64,000 nucleotides of DNA from GH45 sp046704385. GTDB lineage: Bacteria > Bacteroidota > Bacteroidia > Bacteroidales > SZUA-534. Numbering within the stretch: position 1 is the stretch's first letter; the number at the start of each line of letters is the position of its first letter. Shown piece after piece: positions 41,542 through 51,420 of this stretch. The stretch lies in assembly GCA_046704385.1 (NCBI GenBank), contig JBJKSB010000038.1:6271-70270 (forward strand), read 5' to 3'. A model generated the notes under the pieces. That model did no database searches, was not told the DNA's origin, and was given only the letters and a program-made list of their open reading frames with translations. The translations under genes and the position numbers were made by a program.

Positions 41542-42612
41542 ATGAACAAAAACTTAATTAGCATAATTTTAATTCTATCATTCACTTTTGTTGCAGGTTT
41601 TTCAGCAAAGGCCCAGGAAGATTGTACCGTAAAATTGAACGATGCTGCAAAACTATATGAAAATGGTAAAATTGAACAAATACCTGACCTCATCTCGGGA
41701 TGTCTTGAATCCGGATTTAATAAGGAACAAAAAATTCAGGCACTGCGACTTTTAACTTTAGTTTATCTTTTTGAAGATAATGCTCCAAAGGCTGAAAAAA
41801 CAGTTCTGCAACTTTTAAAAATCGATCCTGAATATAAAGCAAATCAATCAATTGATCCGGTTGAATTTATTCGACTAATTAATTCATATAATACTGCGCC
41901 TGTTTTTTCAATCGGTATTTGGGGCAGTCCATTATTTACCAAACCACATTTAATCGAAACCGCCAGTTCTAATAATCTGGCAGATGCCAATCCTGTATAT
42001 CGTTCCGGTGGATTAAGTTTATCAGCAGGGCTTAAAGGTATTTACCATTTAAATAGTAATTGGGACGTTTATATGGAGCCTTCCTACTCCGGTTTATCTT
42101 ATCAACTAACAGAAAACACCACCGAAGATGCGGTGACCACAATTAATGAATCAATGAACTATATTAATTTTCCCGTTTACAGTTCATATAAATTCTATCA
42201 AATAAAAAAATATAGTTTTTTTGGCGAAGCAGGTTTTAGTTATGATTTGTTCTTAAATGGTAATATTGGTGGTAACGTGGTTTATAAAAATAATGTGCCT
42301 ATGTCAGAGCCCCCATCAATTACAAGTACCCAGGAAATCAGAAAAGCATACAACCTGGCTGGCATATTGGGGGCTGGAACAAAAATTAACTTAAACCGTA
42401 GCAATATTCAGGTAAATTTGAGATATAAATTTGGTTTACAAAATATTGTGAATCCTGAATCAAGGGTTTATCAGAAATTATTCTACGATTATTGTTTTAT
42501 CGATAATGATTTTTCAATTAACAATCTTTGTTTAACAATAAGCTATAATATAGAGTTTTACATCCATAATAAAAAACCTAATAACCAAACAAATTATGAT
42601 GTTATTCGGTAA
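41542..42612 (+). CDS. Secreted protein with TPR-like head and outer-membrane beta-barrel
   Basis: A 356-residue protein with a Sec signal (about 1-24, ending in SAKA). The N-terminal part (about 25-125) is helical and TPR-like (KIEQIPDLISGCLESGF, KAEKTVLQLLKIDPEYKA). The C-terminal part (about 130-356) consists of alternating strands with aromatic residues, like the PorT/OmpA-type eight-strand barrels of Bacteroidota (GIYHLNSNWDVYMEPSYSGL; KKYSFFGEAGFSYDLF). Starts 8 bp after the STAND gene and overlaps the lipoprotein gene by 17 bp, so the three are translationally coupled. It may connect the signalling proteins with the outer membrane. Confidence 0.78.
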   Translation: MNKNLISIILILSFTFVAGFSAKAQEDCTVKLNDAAKLYENGKIEQIPDLISGCLESGFNKEQKIQALRLLTLVYLFEDNAPKAEKTVLQLLKIDPEYKANQSIDPVEFIRLINSYNTAPVFSIGIWGSPLFTKPHLIETASSNNLADANPVYRSGGLSLSAGLKGIYHLNSNWDVYMEPSYSGLSYQLTENTTEDAVTTINESMNYINFPVYSSYKFYQIKKYSFFGEAGFSYDLFLNGNIGGNVVYKNNVPMSEPPSITSTQEIRKAYNLAGILGAGTKINLNRSNIQVNLRYKFGLQNIVNPESRVYQKLFYDYCFIDNDFSINNLCLTISYNIEFYIHNKKPNNQTNYDVIR

Positions 42613-43783
42613 ATATAAAAATATTGCTTTATTGATTGTTTTGCTGTTAGCTGCCTGGAGTTGTACAAAAGACAAACCAAGTGCCTGGCAAAAAGATAAT
42701 TTCATTAAATGTTTTGGCCCGGCTTACCAGAATGAAGCAACAGACTTTATTACCGATAATGATTTCTTTTACATTTTAGGGAATATCCAGGTTAACGACA
42801 ATAATGGTGCTGACCAGATTTACCAGCTCTTTGTCGCAAAAACCGATAACTTTGGTAACAAGATTTGGGAAAAGACCTTTACCCAGGATAACAAACAATC
42901 AGAAGGTTATCAAATAATTAAACTCGAAAAACAGAATGGATTTGCCGTTATCGGTGGAATAGAATCCGATAATGATTCACTCTATTTCGACCCATACCTG
43001 GTAATATTTGATGAAGAAGGTAACTTAATTAAAGAAAAAGTGTTGGAATATGCAGGTACAAATGACATAGGCAAATGCCTTGCTGAAACCGATGACGGAG
43101 GCTTTACTATAAGCATTTTAAGCACCCAGGCAAATCAAATATCAAACTCACAAATATTCTGCACAACAAATAACAGTGATGGCGATTTACTTGAAGAGGT
43201 TATTCGTATAAAAGGAACAGATATATTTCAGATATGTAAAAAATCAGATAATACTGGATTTTATATTACAGCTTATGATAATAAACCCATGATATTAATT
43301 CTGGGCCTCGATGGTAAAAGCCAGGGCTACCAAAGCTTTGTAAATATAGCCGGAGAAATACACGGGATTATACAGAATTCCGAAGGTAAAACCTTTGTGA
43401 GTGGAAAAATCACTAATGGCTCACACGGAAAAAATGACGGGTTTATTGCAGAGCTTACTGACGTTGAAAATAGTATTGATAATAATTGGCTTGAAGAATT
43501 TGGCGGAATCGAAAACGACAATTTTAACGACATCATCATTACTGAAAACAATGAAATTGTTACAACAGGTTCCATTACAAACAGCATATTGAATACTTCG
43601 GATATATGGATGGTTAAAACAGATTTACAAGGCCACCAAATATCAGAGAATAAAATTGGCGGAGATTATGACGAAACAGGCATTCGTATATTGGAATTAC
43701 CTGAAAATAGATTTTTGGTTGAAAGTACCATGAATTTTGACAAGCAGAGTTTGATTGCCATCTCTGTTGAAAAAATTGAATAA
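42596..43783 (+). CDS. Lipoprotein with beta-propeller-like repeats
   Basis: A 395-residue lipoprotein (signal ending in A-A-W-S-C, Cys about 23). The rest consists of four-strand repeats of about 45-55 residues with recurring segments such as FVAKTDNFGNKIWEKTF, LVIFDEEGNLIKEKV, MILILGLDGKSQGY and WMVKTDLQGHQISENKIGG, which suggests a propeller like those in SBBP/DUF-type surface lipoproteins. It overlaps the barrel gene by 17 bp, the last gene of the coupled operon before the adhesin promoter. Probably faces the periplasm or surface with the barrel. Ligand unknown. Confidence 0.72.
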   Translation: MMLFGKYKNIALLIVLLLAAWSCTKDKPSAWQKDNFIKCFGPAYQNEATDFITDNDFFYILGNIQVNDNNGADQIYQLFVAKTDNFGNKIWEKTFTQDNKQSEGYQIIKLEKQNGFAVIGGIESDNDSLYFDPYLVIFDEEGNLIKEKVLEYAGTNDIGKCLAETDDGGFTISILSTQANQISNSQIFCTTNNSDGDLLEEVIRIKGTDIFQICKKSDNTGFYITAYDNKPMILILGLDGKSQGYQSFVNIAGEIHGIIQNSEGKTFVSGKITNGSHGKNDGFIAELTDVENSIDNNWLEEFGGIENDNFNDIIITENNEIVTTGSITNSILNTSDIWMVKTDLQGHQISENKIGGDYDETGIRILELPENRFLVESTMNFDKQSLIAISVEKIE

Positions 43784-43864
43784 GAGGTTAATCCCCATTT
43801 TAGGATTATTCCCCAACCATTATCGCCCGGCAATAAAATTCTTATATTAAAGTAATTACATAAC

Positions 43865-43894
43865 TTGAAAACCATATATATATTATGTATTTTG
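43865..43894 (+). promoter_or_regulatory. Candidate promoter of the adhesin gene
   Basis: TTG at 43865-43867 and TATTTTG at 43888-43894 (20-bp spacing) lie 16 bp upstream of the adhesin start, inside the only gap (127 bp) since 31889. The -7 box is one base short of TAnnTTTG. Confidence 0.45.
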
Positions 43895-43910
43895 TAGCAA
43901 ATTTTGGGGT

Positions 43911-46900
43911 ATGAGAAAAGCACTGACGATAATCATCATAGCCATACTATTCCTACAATTCAATTCAGTTGTATTTGCAGCCTCAACATATAAACAGGTG
44001 TCATCAACCTGTACGGGTAGTTTTAAATTAGAAAATGATAATATAAAATATCCTAATGCTGTACCATTACCTTATAATAATTCTCCTATAACATTAAGTG
44101 GTAACGATGTTTATTATTTAAAAATAGAAATATCTGGTGCAATAAACATCATGCTTGATAGTATTGCAAAAAGTTTAGATGGCCAGGATATATTAAAAAT
44201 ATTAGACTCTGACAGCACCACTATTCTATATACTCAGACTTCAGTTGATACATCTTTGATCAGTACTGGAAATAAGATCTATTTATACTTTAAAAATAAA
44301 AATACTAATAATTCAAATATTTCATTTAATTGGCAGGGCAATTCAAATTTTGACCTTGACAGCCTTGGAACAAATATTTCCTGTAAAGGTGGAAGCAATG
44401 GTACAGCCCAGGTTTTCCCAAATGCCGGAATCTCCCCCTTTTCTTATAAATGGAATAATGATTCAATCAAAAGAAAAATTACCGGGTTGTCGCCCGGTCA
44501 TTATACAGTTACTGTAACTGATAATTCAAATTGTATTAATACAGCTTCTGTAACCCTTACAGAACCAGCTCTTGCAGTTTTAGCCTCAGCCAAACAAACA
44601 AAAGCCAATTGCAACGGCGAAACTAATTCGGCTGTTGCCGAGGTAAATACAACCGGTGGTACCAAGCCTTACAGATTTGATTGGGGAAGCGGATTAGTAA
44701 CCGACTCTGTTAAAACCGGGCTAACCCCGGGAGCTACTTATACAGCTACTGTTACAGATTATAATGGATGCACAGATACAGCCAAGGTAACCATGTCAAT
44801 TACAAATCCACCCATGGCTGCATCATTTCAAAATGTAAAAAAAACCTGTTTCGATTTGGATAACGGAAGTGCAACCGTTTCGGCATCGGGTGGGACTGGC
44901 ACATTTAATTTCTATAATTGGAATGATGGAGGATCAGGGGAAATACGCAACGACCTGCAAGCGATTGCTTATTCATGCACTGTTACCGATGATGCAGGGT
45001 GCAGTGCTATAACAACTATTTTAAATATTACTAAAAACGCTGAAATAATACCTTCCATTACCCAAACCAAAAATGCTTGTTTTGGGGTGGATGATGGAGA
45101 AGCAACGGCTTCAGCAACAGGAGGCAGTGGTACTTTTAATCTCTATAATTGGAGTGATGGGGTATCCGGTAATACGCGAACTGACCTGACAGGTAATCAT
45201 TTTTATAAATGTACAGTTACCGATGATATTGGATGTACGGCGGTGGACTCTATTACTACAATAGCAAATAGTGCCATAACCATTACTGAAACTATTGATA
45301 GTGTCAGCTATTATGGAGGCTCTGATGGACAGATACATGTAGTATTAGCAGATACATCCGGTGCCACAGGTTTATCGTGGACTGGATTTAATACCCAACC
45401 TGACAAACATATCCAAACCGGGTTAACTGCAGGTCCCTATTCCCTGACCGTAACTGATGCCGACAATTGTTCCGCTTCTGAAAATTATTATGTGTTTCAA
45501 AGAGCCCGATTATATTCAGGGTCCATTAATATTACTGGGAAAACTATTTATAATGCCTGCGAAGGGGAAAGTACATTCACATTTGATGAAACCACCAAGG
45601 CTTCTGGAGGTGATAAAACCAATCCTTATACCTATTCCTGGGAATATTCGCCTGATAACAGCGCACCCTGGACAACCATAATTGGCAGAACTGCTGATAC
45701 ACTTAAAAATTGGTCATACCTAATTGTTGGTGATACTTATGTACATCGAATTGTACACGACGGTTCAACCTCTGATACAACAAGTTCAATATTTCTAAAC
45801 TTTGTACCAAAAATAGAATTGACCATTCAGAATCTTGATACATCTTACTGTGCCAACGATGATAGTGTTATTATAAAGGGTTTTCCTTATAATATAAGTA
45901 GCACCTATAATTCTACAGCTGTTTTTAATGCTAATGCTGATGGAACAGTCACTTTGTGGCCCAATCAAACAGATTCCAGCAATACCCAATATAGTATGAC
46001 CTATATTTATACGGACTCATATGGATGTAAAGACACACTGGTTGAAGCATTTTATATCAGAACAGTTCCGTCACCGGCTTTCACAATACCCTCAGCTGTA
46101 AACGATCCAAATACTGATGTTAATATCACAGGAATTTCACCCGACGGAGGTATTTTTACCGGTAGAGGTGTGGTTTCGGATCAAAGGATTATTCAGACAA
46201 AGTATTTGCAGGAAGGCACCACTGAAAAAATAGTTTATAATGTCAGTAATAAATATGGATGTAGTGATACAACATCGCGAAACATTACATTATTGGCACC
46301 TAGTGGTAATATTGTTGAATTTTACAGCGATGCCGCTAAAACCAAATTTTGTATTGATGATGGAATTATAACATTCCTGGCTAAATTACCCTCTGATACT
46401 TCCAACTATTCCGGAGGTCAATTTATTGGTGATGTCACAGATGATGGTGATCCCTCTACTGAAAAAGGTACTTTTAACACCACTGTACATCCGGCCGGAA
46501 CTTATACAGCAAATTTTCAATATATTTCATCAGGAAATATACTTAATATTAAGCTAAACTTTACAGTTTATGATATTCAAAACCAGGCTCTGATTAAAGA
46601 TCTGGATACCAGTTATTGCCAATATGGACAGGAAGTTATTATTCATGCCGTTCAATCAACACAAGGAAATGGTATTTTTACGGGTCCAAACGGACTGATA
46701 GCCTATGCAAAAGATTCAGCCACACTTGTAGTTGATAGTATGCCAACCATAGGTTTACCTCTTGAAATTGACTATAATTACACAGATACCACTAATGGTT
46801 GTACTTATTTGCGCAAAGGTTTTGTTAATATTTATGCACCGCCAGCAGTAAGTTTCTATATTAAGGACACCTTTAATGTTACAGAATCCAGTCAATCATT

Positions 46901-49900
46901 TACAAATATAGTACCTCCATCAGGAGGTGTGTTTACTGGTCAGGGTGTTAATAATGAGAAAAAATCATTTAACCCTCAGGGACTTACATTGGGTGCATAC
47001 CCGATTAAATTAAGTTATTTAGAAACCGCTACAGGTTGTACCAACGAATTTATTGACACCATTACAGTTGATACAGTACACGGGTTTATCTCAGGACTAC
47101 CGGCAAACCGTATCTATTGTGCTGATGGAATATCTGATACGATATATTATGTAGCAGACGGAAATATTTATACACCCATTAAGTTTACACTGGACGATAC
47201 GGTGACCATGTCTACCGTTAGTGATTCAGCAGTAATAATTCCTAAAAACCTAAAGACACGTGATCATACCTTGCAATATTATTATTACGGGGTTGACAAT
47301 AAAACAATATTCAAGGTTACCGATCATTTTACTCTTGATGATATAGGCACCCTGTCAGTTTTGCTTGATAAAACAAATTATTGTATTGATGATCCTGTCG
47401 ACACTTTAACAGGTATGCTAGGTGTAAATAAAGCAAACTGGGGTATATTTACCGGAGACGGAATAACTCCGGGTGGTAATGACGGAACAGGTTATTTTGT
47501 TCCGGCATCAGGCAATATCGGCACAAATACGATAGTATATACCTATACCTCAAAATTATCGGGTTCAACGTGTTTTGTAGTTGATACTATCAAATTAACA
47601 GTAAATCCTTTGCCGGTATTAACTTTTAATCCACATCCTATTTACAATATTTCAGGCGATAATGATACACTTAATGCATCCCCTGCAGGAGGTACCTATT
47701 CACCAATTCCCTATTTTGTAAATAATGTGTTTTTTCCGGCAAATGCAGGACTGGGAGCCAAAACTCTTACTTATTTATATGTTGATCAAAATGGATGCAA
47801 AAATACTTCGTCAGCAATAACCGATGTTCAGGAAACAAATGGTGTCATTACAAACCTTGCTGACTATTATTGTTATGATGGAGCCGATGCAACCATTTCG
47901 GTATCAGGAATAACGAATCCTGTAGGAGCTATTGGACAATTTTTTGGCGATGGAATTACAAATCTGGGGAATAACAAAGCCAGTTTTAATCCAAAAACTG
48001 CGTTCGACGCTGCTTCAAATTTAGTTGTAGATTCAATGGTTAGTGTTACAATAACTTTTGAATATAAAGGTACCGACAACGCAACGGTTTTCTCATTTAG
48101 TAAAACCACAAAAGTCAGAAATAATGGTGAGGTATTTTTTACCAATTTAGACACGGTGCATGGATATTGTCGAAATGCCAACGAAGTTACACTAACTGCC
48201 ACACCTGTCAATGGTATATTTTCCGGGATTGGAATTTCAGGAAATAAATTTAATCCTAAAAATATTCCACTTACCGATTCTGTTGCAACCATCACTTATT
48301 CATATACGGATACCGTGGCAAGTTGTACTATTTTCAAAACAGAAACAGCAGATATGCTCGAATTGCCTGTCACTGATTTTAATTTATCATCAAGTACTTG
48401 TCTGAATTCAGATCCGCTGTTACTGGTTGGCTCTCCGAGAGGAGGTACTATCAGTTCCGAAACTTTAAGTTTAAACCGGATAGATAATTATGCAGATAGT
48501 GTGCGGTTACGGCCTGACGTACAAGTTGTCGGAGCTCACAATATTCAATATGTTTATACAAATCCTGATACTACGAACGGTTGTACCAACACCCTGATTA
48601 AAACTATTCAGATTGATACAATCCCGGCAATATCAGTTGAAATTGCAGGCAATATTTACGATTATTGCGATTTAGATGAAAATATTGATTTACAGGGTCT
48701 GGTAAATGAAGGCAATGCAAAAACAGGAACTTTTACAGGTCTGGGTATTGTTAATGAAACTCAGAATGACGGGAAAGGCTACTTTAATCCAAAATTGGCC
48801 GGTCCTGGCGATCCAGAAATTACTTTTACCTATACTGATCCTTCAACAAGTTGTACTAATACTGAACCAGTTAAATTGAAAGTTAATCCTATACCTTCGA
48901 TTGAAATTGTTGGATTAAGCGAAAATCAGGAATATTGCGGAAACTATACTACTGCGGTACCCTTGCAAGGTTCCTTTGCAAACGGTGTTAATCCGGTATT
49001 CACCATTGATATTGAAACACATAATCAGAATTCAGTTAATTTTGTTCCATCAAAATACGCTACCGCAGATTCCGTAAGAATAACCTATACAAACACTGAT
49101 TTAAATGGTTGTTTAAATAGCGTTGAAACTTATGCCAAAATCCTAAAAGTTCCCTCTCGAAAATTCAAATTGGAAGACATTTGTATTACGGATTCTATTA
49201 AATTCAAATATTATAGTAATGGTATTCCTATTGACAGCGTTGCGTGGGACTTTGGCGATGGAAGTACATCTAATATCCTGGAACCGAAACACAAATATGC
49301 AGTTGCTCAATCCACGACAGTTAAGTTTTCTGTTTCCGGTACAAATGGATGTGCTACTGATACTACCACGAATCCAATATCATTAGAAGTAAACCCGGAT
49401 GCAGGTTTTAGCTGGCAACATGAATGTATTACCGATAATGCTGTAGATTTTACCTCAAATAACAAAGCAGAACAATATAGCCACCTTTGGGATTTTGGTG
49501 ATGGAACAAAAGACAGTCTGGATACCGATCCGATCAAAAAATACAATAAAGTTGACCAATATATAATTTCACATACAGTTAAATCAAAAAATATAAATTC
49601 CAGCTGTAAATCGGTACAGCTCGACACTTTGTATATAAGGCCTACCCACACCATTTCAGAATTATCTGATTATTCCGAATCATTTGAAAATGATAATGGT
49701 TTCTGGATACCACGTACACAAGACACTGTAGGTTATTCATGGCAACGGGGTATCCCAAAGGGGGCAGTTATCGATTCCGCAGCTAATGGGTCAAATGTTT
49801 ATGTTACTAATCTTGCCGGGAATTACCATTCAAATGAAAGGTCAGTAATTGTAAGCCCCTGTTTTGATTTTACAGAGGCAAAAAGACCTATGATCAGTTT

Positions 49901-51176
49901 GGATATTTTCAAGCAAATTGAAAACACACGTGACGGTGCGGTACTCGAATTTACTAATGATGCAGGTAAAACATGGAATCTTTTGGGTGAGGTTGGTCAG
50001 GGTATTAACTGGTACAATTCATACACCATACAAGCCAAACCCGGAAATCAGTCATCAATGGGTTGGACCGATACCGTACCACAATGGCTTGAAGCCCGAC
50101 ACGATCTGGACGATAGCAGAATAAAAGGACAAAAAGAGGTTCAATTCAGAATTGCGTTTGCAGCAGATAATGCATTGGAATACGAAGGGTTTGCTTTTGA
50201 TAACATTTATATTGGAGAAAGATCGAGAAAAGTACTTGTTGAACATTTTACAAGTACTGAAAATCAAAGTGCAATTTCAAGCAATAACAATGTCAATAAT
50301 ATTATTAAAGCTCACCCACTGGATGCCATTGATATTCAATACCATTCCAGTTTGTATTATGATGATATCCTTTACAGGGATTATCCGATTGGTCCAAATA
50401 CCCGTGAAGCATATTACAACATAACAACGGTACCTTATACTTATTTTGACGGAAGTGTCCCTTTTAATTATTCAGGATCAAATACACCAACTGAGGCAAA
50501 ATTATTAAGTCAGGCTTTAACCGATCCCTATTTTGATATGTCCATTAAGGTTGCAAAAACCAGCTCCTCGATGGCTATTGACTTAGATGTAACGGCGCGT
50601 GAAAAAATTGACAACAGCCAGCTTCAACTATATGTTGCAGTGGTTGAAAAAGCAGTTAAAGTTAATGGTAATACTGTCACCTTCGAAAATGTATTACGCA
50701 GGTTCCTGCCGAATCCGGGAGGAACCAGTATAAATAATAACTGGGAAAAAGGAAATACACAATCATATTCTTACGAATATAACATTAACAATTATGTAGT
50801 CAATAGTGATACACTTATTGCCATAGCTTTTATTCAGGATGAATTAACCAAAGAAATTTTACAGACTGTTACAAACGATACCTCATCGGCTGTAACTTCA
50901 ATAAAACCCTGGTTAACAAAAGCACAAAACCTCGATTTTATTATATATCCGAATCCGGTTGATAAAAGAGCCTATTTTGTTTTTGGAAAAAATCCTGTTA
51001 ATAAATCTATCATGCAAATTATTAATCAGAATGGAAAAGTTGTTGATATTATACAAGTGGATGACAATTCAAAAACTTCATACTACGATTTTGATAATCT
51101 GATTGATGGAATGTACTATGTAAAATGGATAAATGACAAACAACAGAAAGTCAGGAAAATAATTGTTATACATTAA
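43911..51176 (+). CDS. Giant T9SS-secreted adhesin with SprB, Ig-like, PKD and thioredoxin-like domains
   Basis: A 2421-residue protein with a signal peptide (about 1-24). Residues about 145-535 hold SprB-type repeats (SCKGGSNGTAQVFPNAG, YTVTVTDNSNC). From about 540 to 1750 there are about ten Ig-like modules, most starting with a strand before a Y-C-x-D/N motif (DLDTSYC, DKTNYCIDD, LADYYCYDG). PKD domains follow (WDFGDGSTSN about 1780, WDFGDGTKDS about 1860), then a jelly-roll-like region (about 1915-2090) and an Omp28-like thioredoxin-fold segment (LVEHFTSTENQ, about 2105-2330). The end has the T9SS sorting domain (YPNPVDKRAYF, MYYVKWINDKQQKVRKIIVI). It should be exported by T9SS and attached to the cell surface, and may bind surfaces or aid gliding. 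Confidence 0.92.
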   Translation: MRKALTIIIIAILFLQFNSVVFAASTYKQVSSTCTGSFKLENDNIKYPNAVPLPYNNSPITLSGNDVYYLKIEISGAINIMLDSIAKSLDGQDILKILDSDSTTILYTQTSVDTSLISTGNKIYLYFKNKNTNNSNISFNWQGNSNFDLDSLGTNISCKGGSNGTAQVFPNAGISPFSYKWNNDSIKRKITGLSPGHYTVTVTDNSNCINTASVTLTEPALAVLASAKQTKANCNGETNSAVAEVNTTGGTKPYRFDWGSGLVTDSVKTGLTPGATYTATVTDYNGCTDTAKVTMSITNPPMAASFQNVKKTCFDLDNGSATVSASGGTGTFNFYNWNDGGSGEIRNDLQAIAYSCTVTDDAGCSAITTILNITKNAEIIPSITQTKNACFGVDDGEATASATGGSGTFNLYNWSDGVSGNTRTDLTGNHFYKCTVTDDIGCTAVDSITTIANSAITITETIDSVSYYGGSDGQIHVVLADTSGATGLSWTGFNTQPDKHIQTGLTAGPYSLTVTDADNCSASENYYVFQRARLYSGSINITGKTIYNACEGESTFTFDETTKASGGDKTNPYTYSWEYSPDNSAPWTTIIGRTADTLKNWSYLIVGDTYVHRIVHDGSTSDTTSSIFLNFVPKIELTIQNLDTSYCANDDSVIIKGFPYNISSTYNSTAVFNANADGTVTLWPNQTDSSNTQYSMTYIYTDSYGCKDTLVEAFYIRTVPSPAFTIPSAVNDPNTDVNITGISPDGGIFTGRGVVSDQRIIQTKYLQEGTTEKIVYNVSNKYGCSDTTSRNITLLAPSGNIVEFYSDAAKTKFCIDDGIITFLAKLPSDTSNYSGGQFIGDVTDDGDPSTEKGTFNTTVHPAGTYTANFQYISSGNILNIKLNFTVYDIQNQALIKDLDTSYCQYGQEVIIHAVQSTQGNGIFTGPNGLIAYAKDSATLVVDSMPTIGLPLEIDYNYTDTTNGCTYLRKGFVNIYAPPAVSFYIKDTFNVTESSQSFTNIVPPSGGVFTGQGVNNEKKSFNPQGLTLGAYPIKLSYLETATGCTNEFIDTITVDTVHGFISGLPANRIYCADGISDTIYYVADGNIYTPIKFTLDDTVTMSTVSDSAVIIPKNLKTRDHTLQYYYYGVDNKTIFKVTDHFTLDDIGTLSVLLDKTNYCIDDPVDTLTGMLGVNKANWGIFTGDGITPGGNDGTGYFVPASGNIGTNTIVYTYTSKLSGSTCFVVDTIKLTVNPLPVLTFNPHPIYNISGDNDTLNASPAGGTYSPIPYFVNNVFFPANAGLGAKTLTYLYVDQNGCKNTSSAITDVQETNGVITNLADYYCYDGADATISVSGITNPVGAIGQFFGDGITNLGNNKASFNPKTAFDAASNLVVDSMVSVTITFEYKGTDNATVFSFSKTTKVRNNGEVFFTNLDTVHGYCRNANEVTLTATPVNGIFSGIGISGNKFNPKNIPLTDSVATITYSYTDTVASCTIFKTETADMLELPVTDFNLSSSTCLNSDPLLLVGSPRGGTISSETLSLNRIDNYADSVRLRPDVQVVGAHNIQYVYTNPDTTNGCTNTLIKTIQIDTIPAISVEIAGNIYDYCDLDENIDLQGLVNEGNAKTGTFTGLGIVNETQNDGKGYFNPKLAGPGDPEITFTYTDPSTSCTNTEPVKLKVNPIPSIEIVGLSENQEYCGNYTTAVPLQGSFANGVNPVFTIDIETHNQNSVNFVPSKYATADSVRITYTNTDLNGCLNSVETYAKILKVPSRKFKLEDICITDSIKFKYYSNGIPIDSVAWDFGDGSTSNILEPKHKYAVAQSTTVKFSVSGTNGCATDTTTNPISLEVNPDAGFSWQHECITDNAVDFTSNNKAEQYSHLWDFGDGTKDSLDTDPIKKYNKVDQYIISHTVKSKNINSSCKSVQLDTLYIRPTHTISELSDYSESFENDNGFWIPRTQDTVGYSWQRGIPKGAVIDSAANGSNVYVTNLAGNYHSNERSVIVSPCFDFTEAKRPMISLDIFKQIENTRDGAVLEFTNDAGKTWNLLGEVGQGINWYNSYTIQAKPGNQSSMGWTDTVPQWLEARHDLDDSRIKGQKEVQFRIAFAADNALEYEGFAFDNIYIGERSRKVLVEHFTSTENQSAISSNNNVNNIIKAHPLDAIDIQYHSSLYYDDILYRDYPIGPNTREAYYNITTVPYTYFDGSVPFNYSGSNTPTEAKLLSQALTDPYFDMSIKVAKTSSSMAIDLDVTAREKIDNSQLQLYVAVVEKAVKVNGNTVTFENVLRRFLPNPGGTSINNNWEKGNTQSYSYEYNINNYVVNSDTLIAIAFIQDELTKEILQTVTNDTSSAVTSIKPWLTKAQNLDFIIYPNPVDKRAYFVFGKNPVNKSIMQIINQNGKVVDIIQVDDNSKTSYYDFDNLIDGMYYVKWINDKQQKVRKIIVIH

Positions 51177-51181
51177 TATTA

Positions 51182-51210
51182 AAAGAGGTTGCAAGTGTAG
51201 CCTCTTTTTT
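51182..51210 (+). terminator. Rho-independent terminator after the adhesin gene
   Basis: A 7-bp stem (AAAGAGG with CCTCTTT), loop of about 12 and T-run at 51204-51210, six bases after the adhesin stop. It closes the adhesin transcript; the 210-bp stretch from here to 51420 holds no gene. Confidence 0.8.
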
Positions 51211-51420
51211 ATTATAAAAGGAAATAGTTTTTAATTAATCCTGATTTTTACCAGAATCAAAATCAACCACCCACTAAGGACTTCATTGATGAAGTTTTGG
51301 CCTAAAAGAAAAGCCATGTTGAATTCTTTTGATTAAGTCACTTTTTTCAAATTCAAATACAGTTGCAGCAACCATTTCTCTAAATTTGATATCTGAAATA
51401 CCAATTAAACTCTGAAACCA

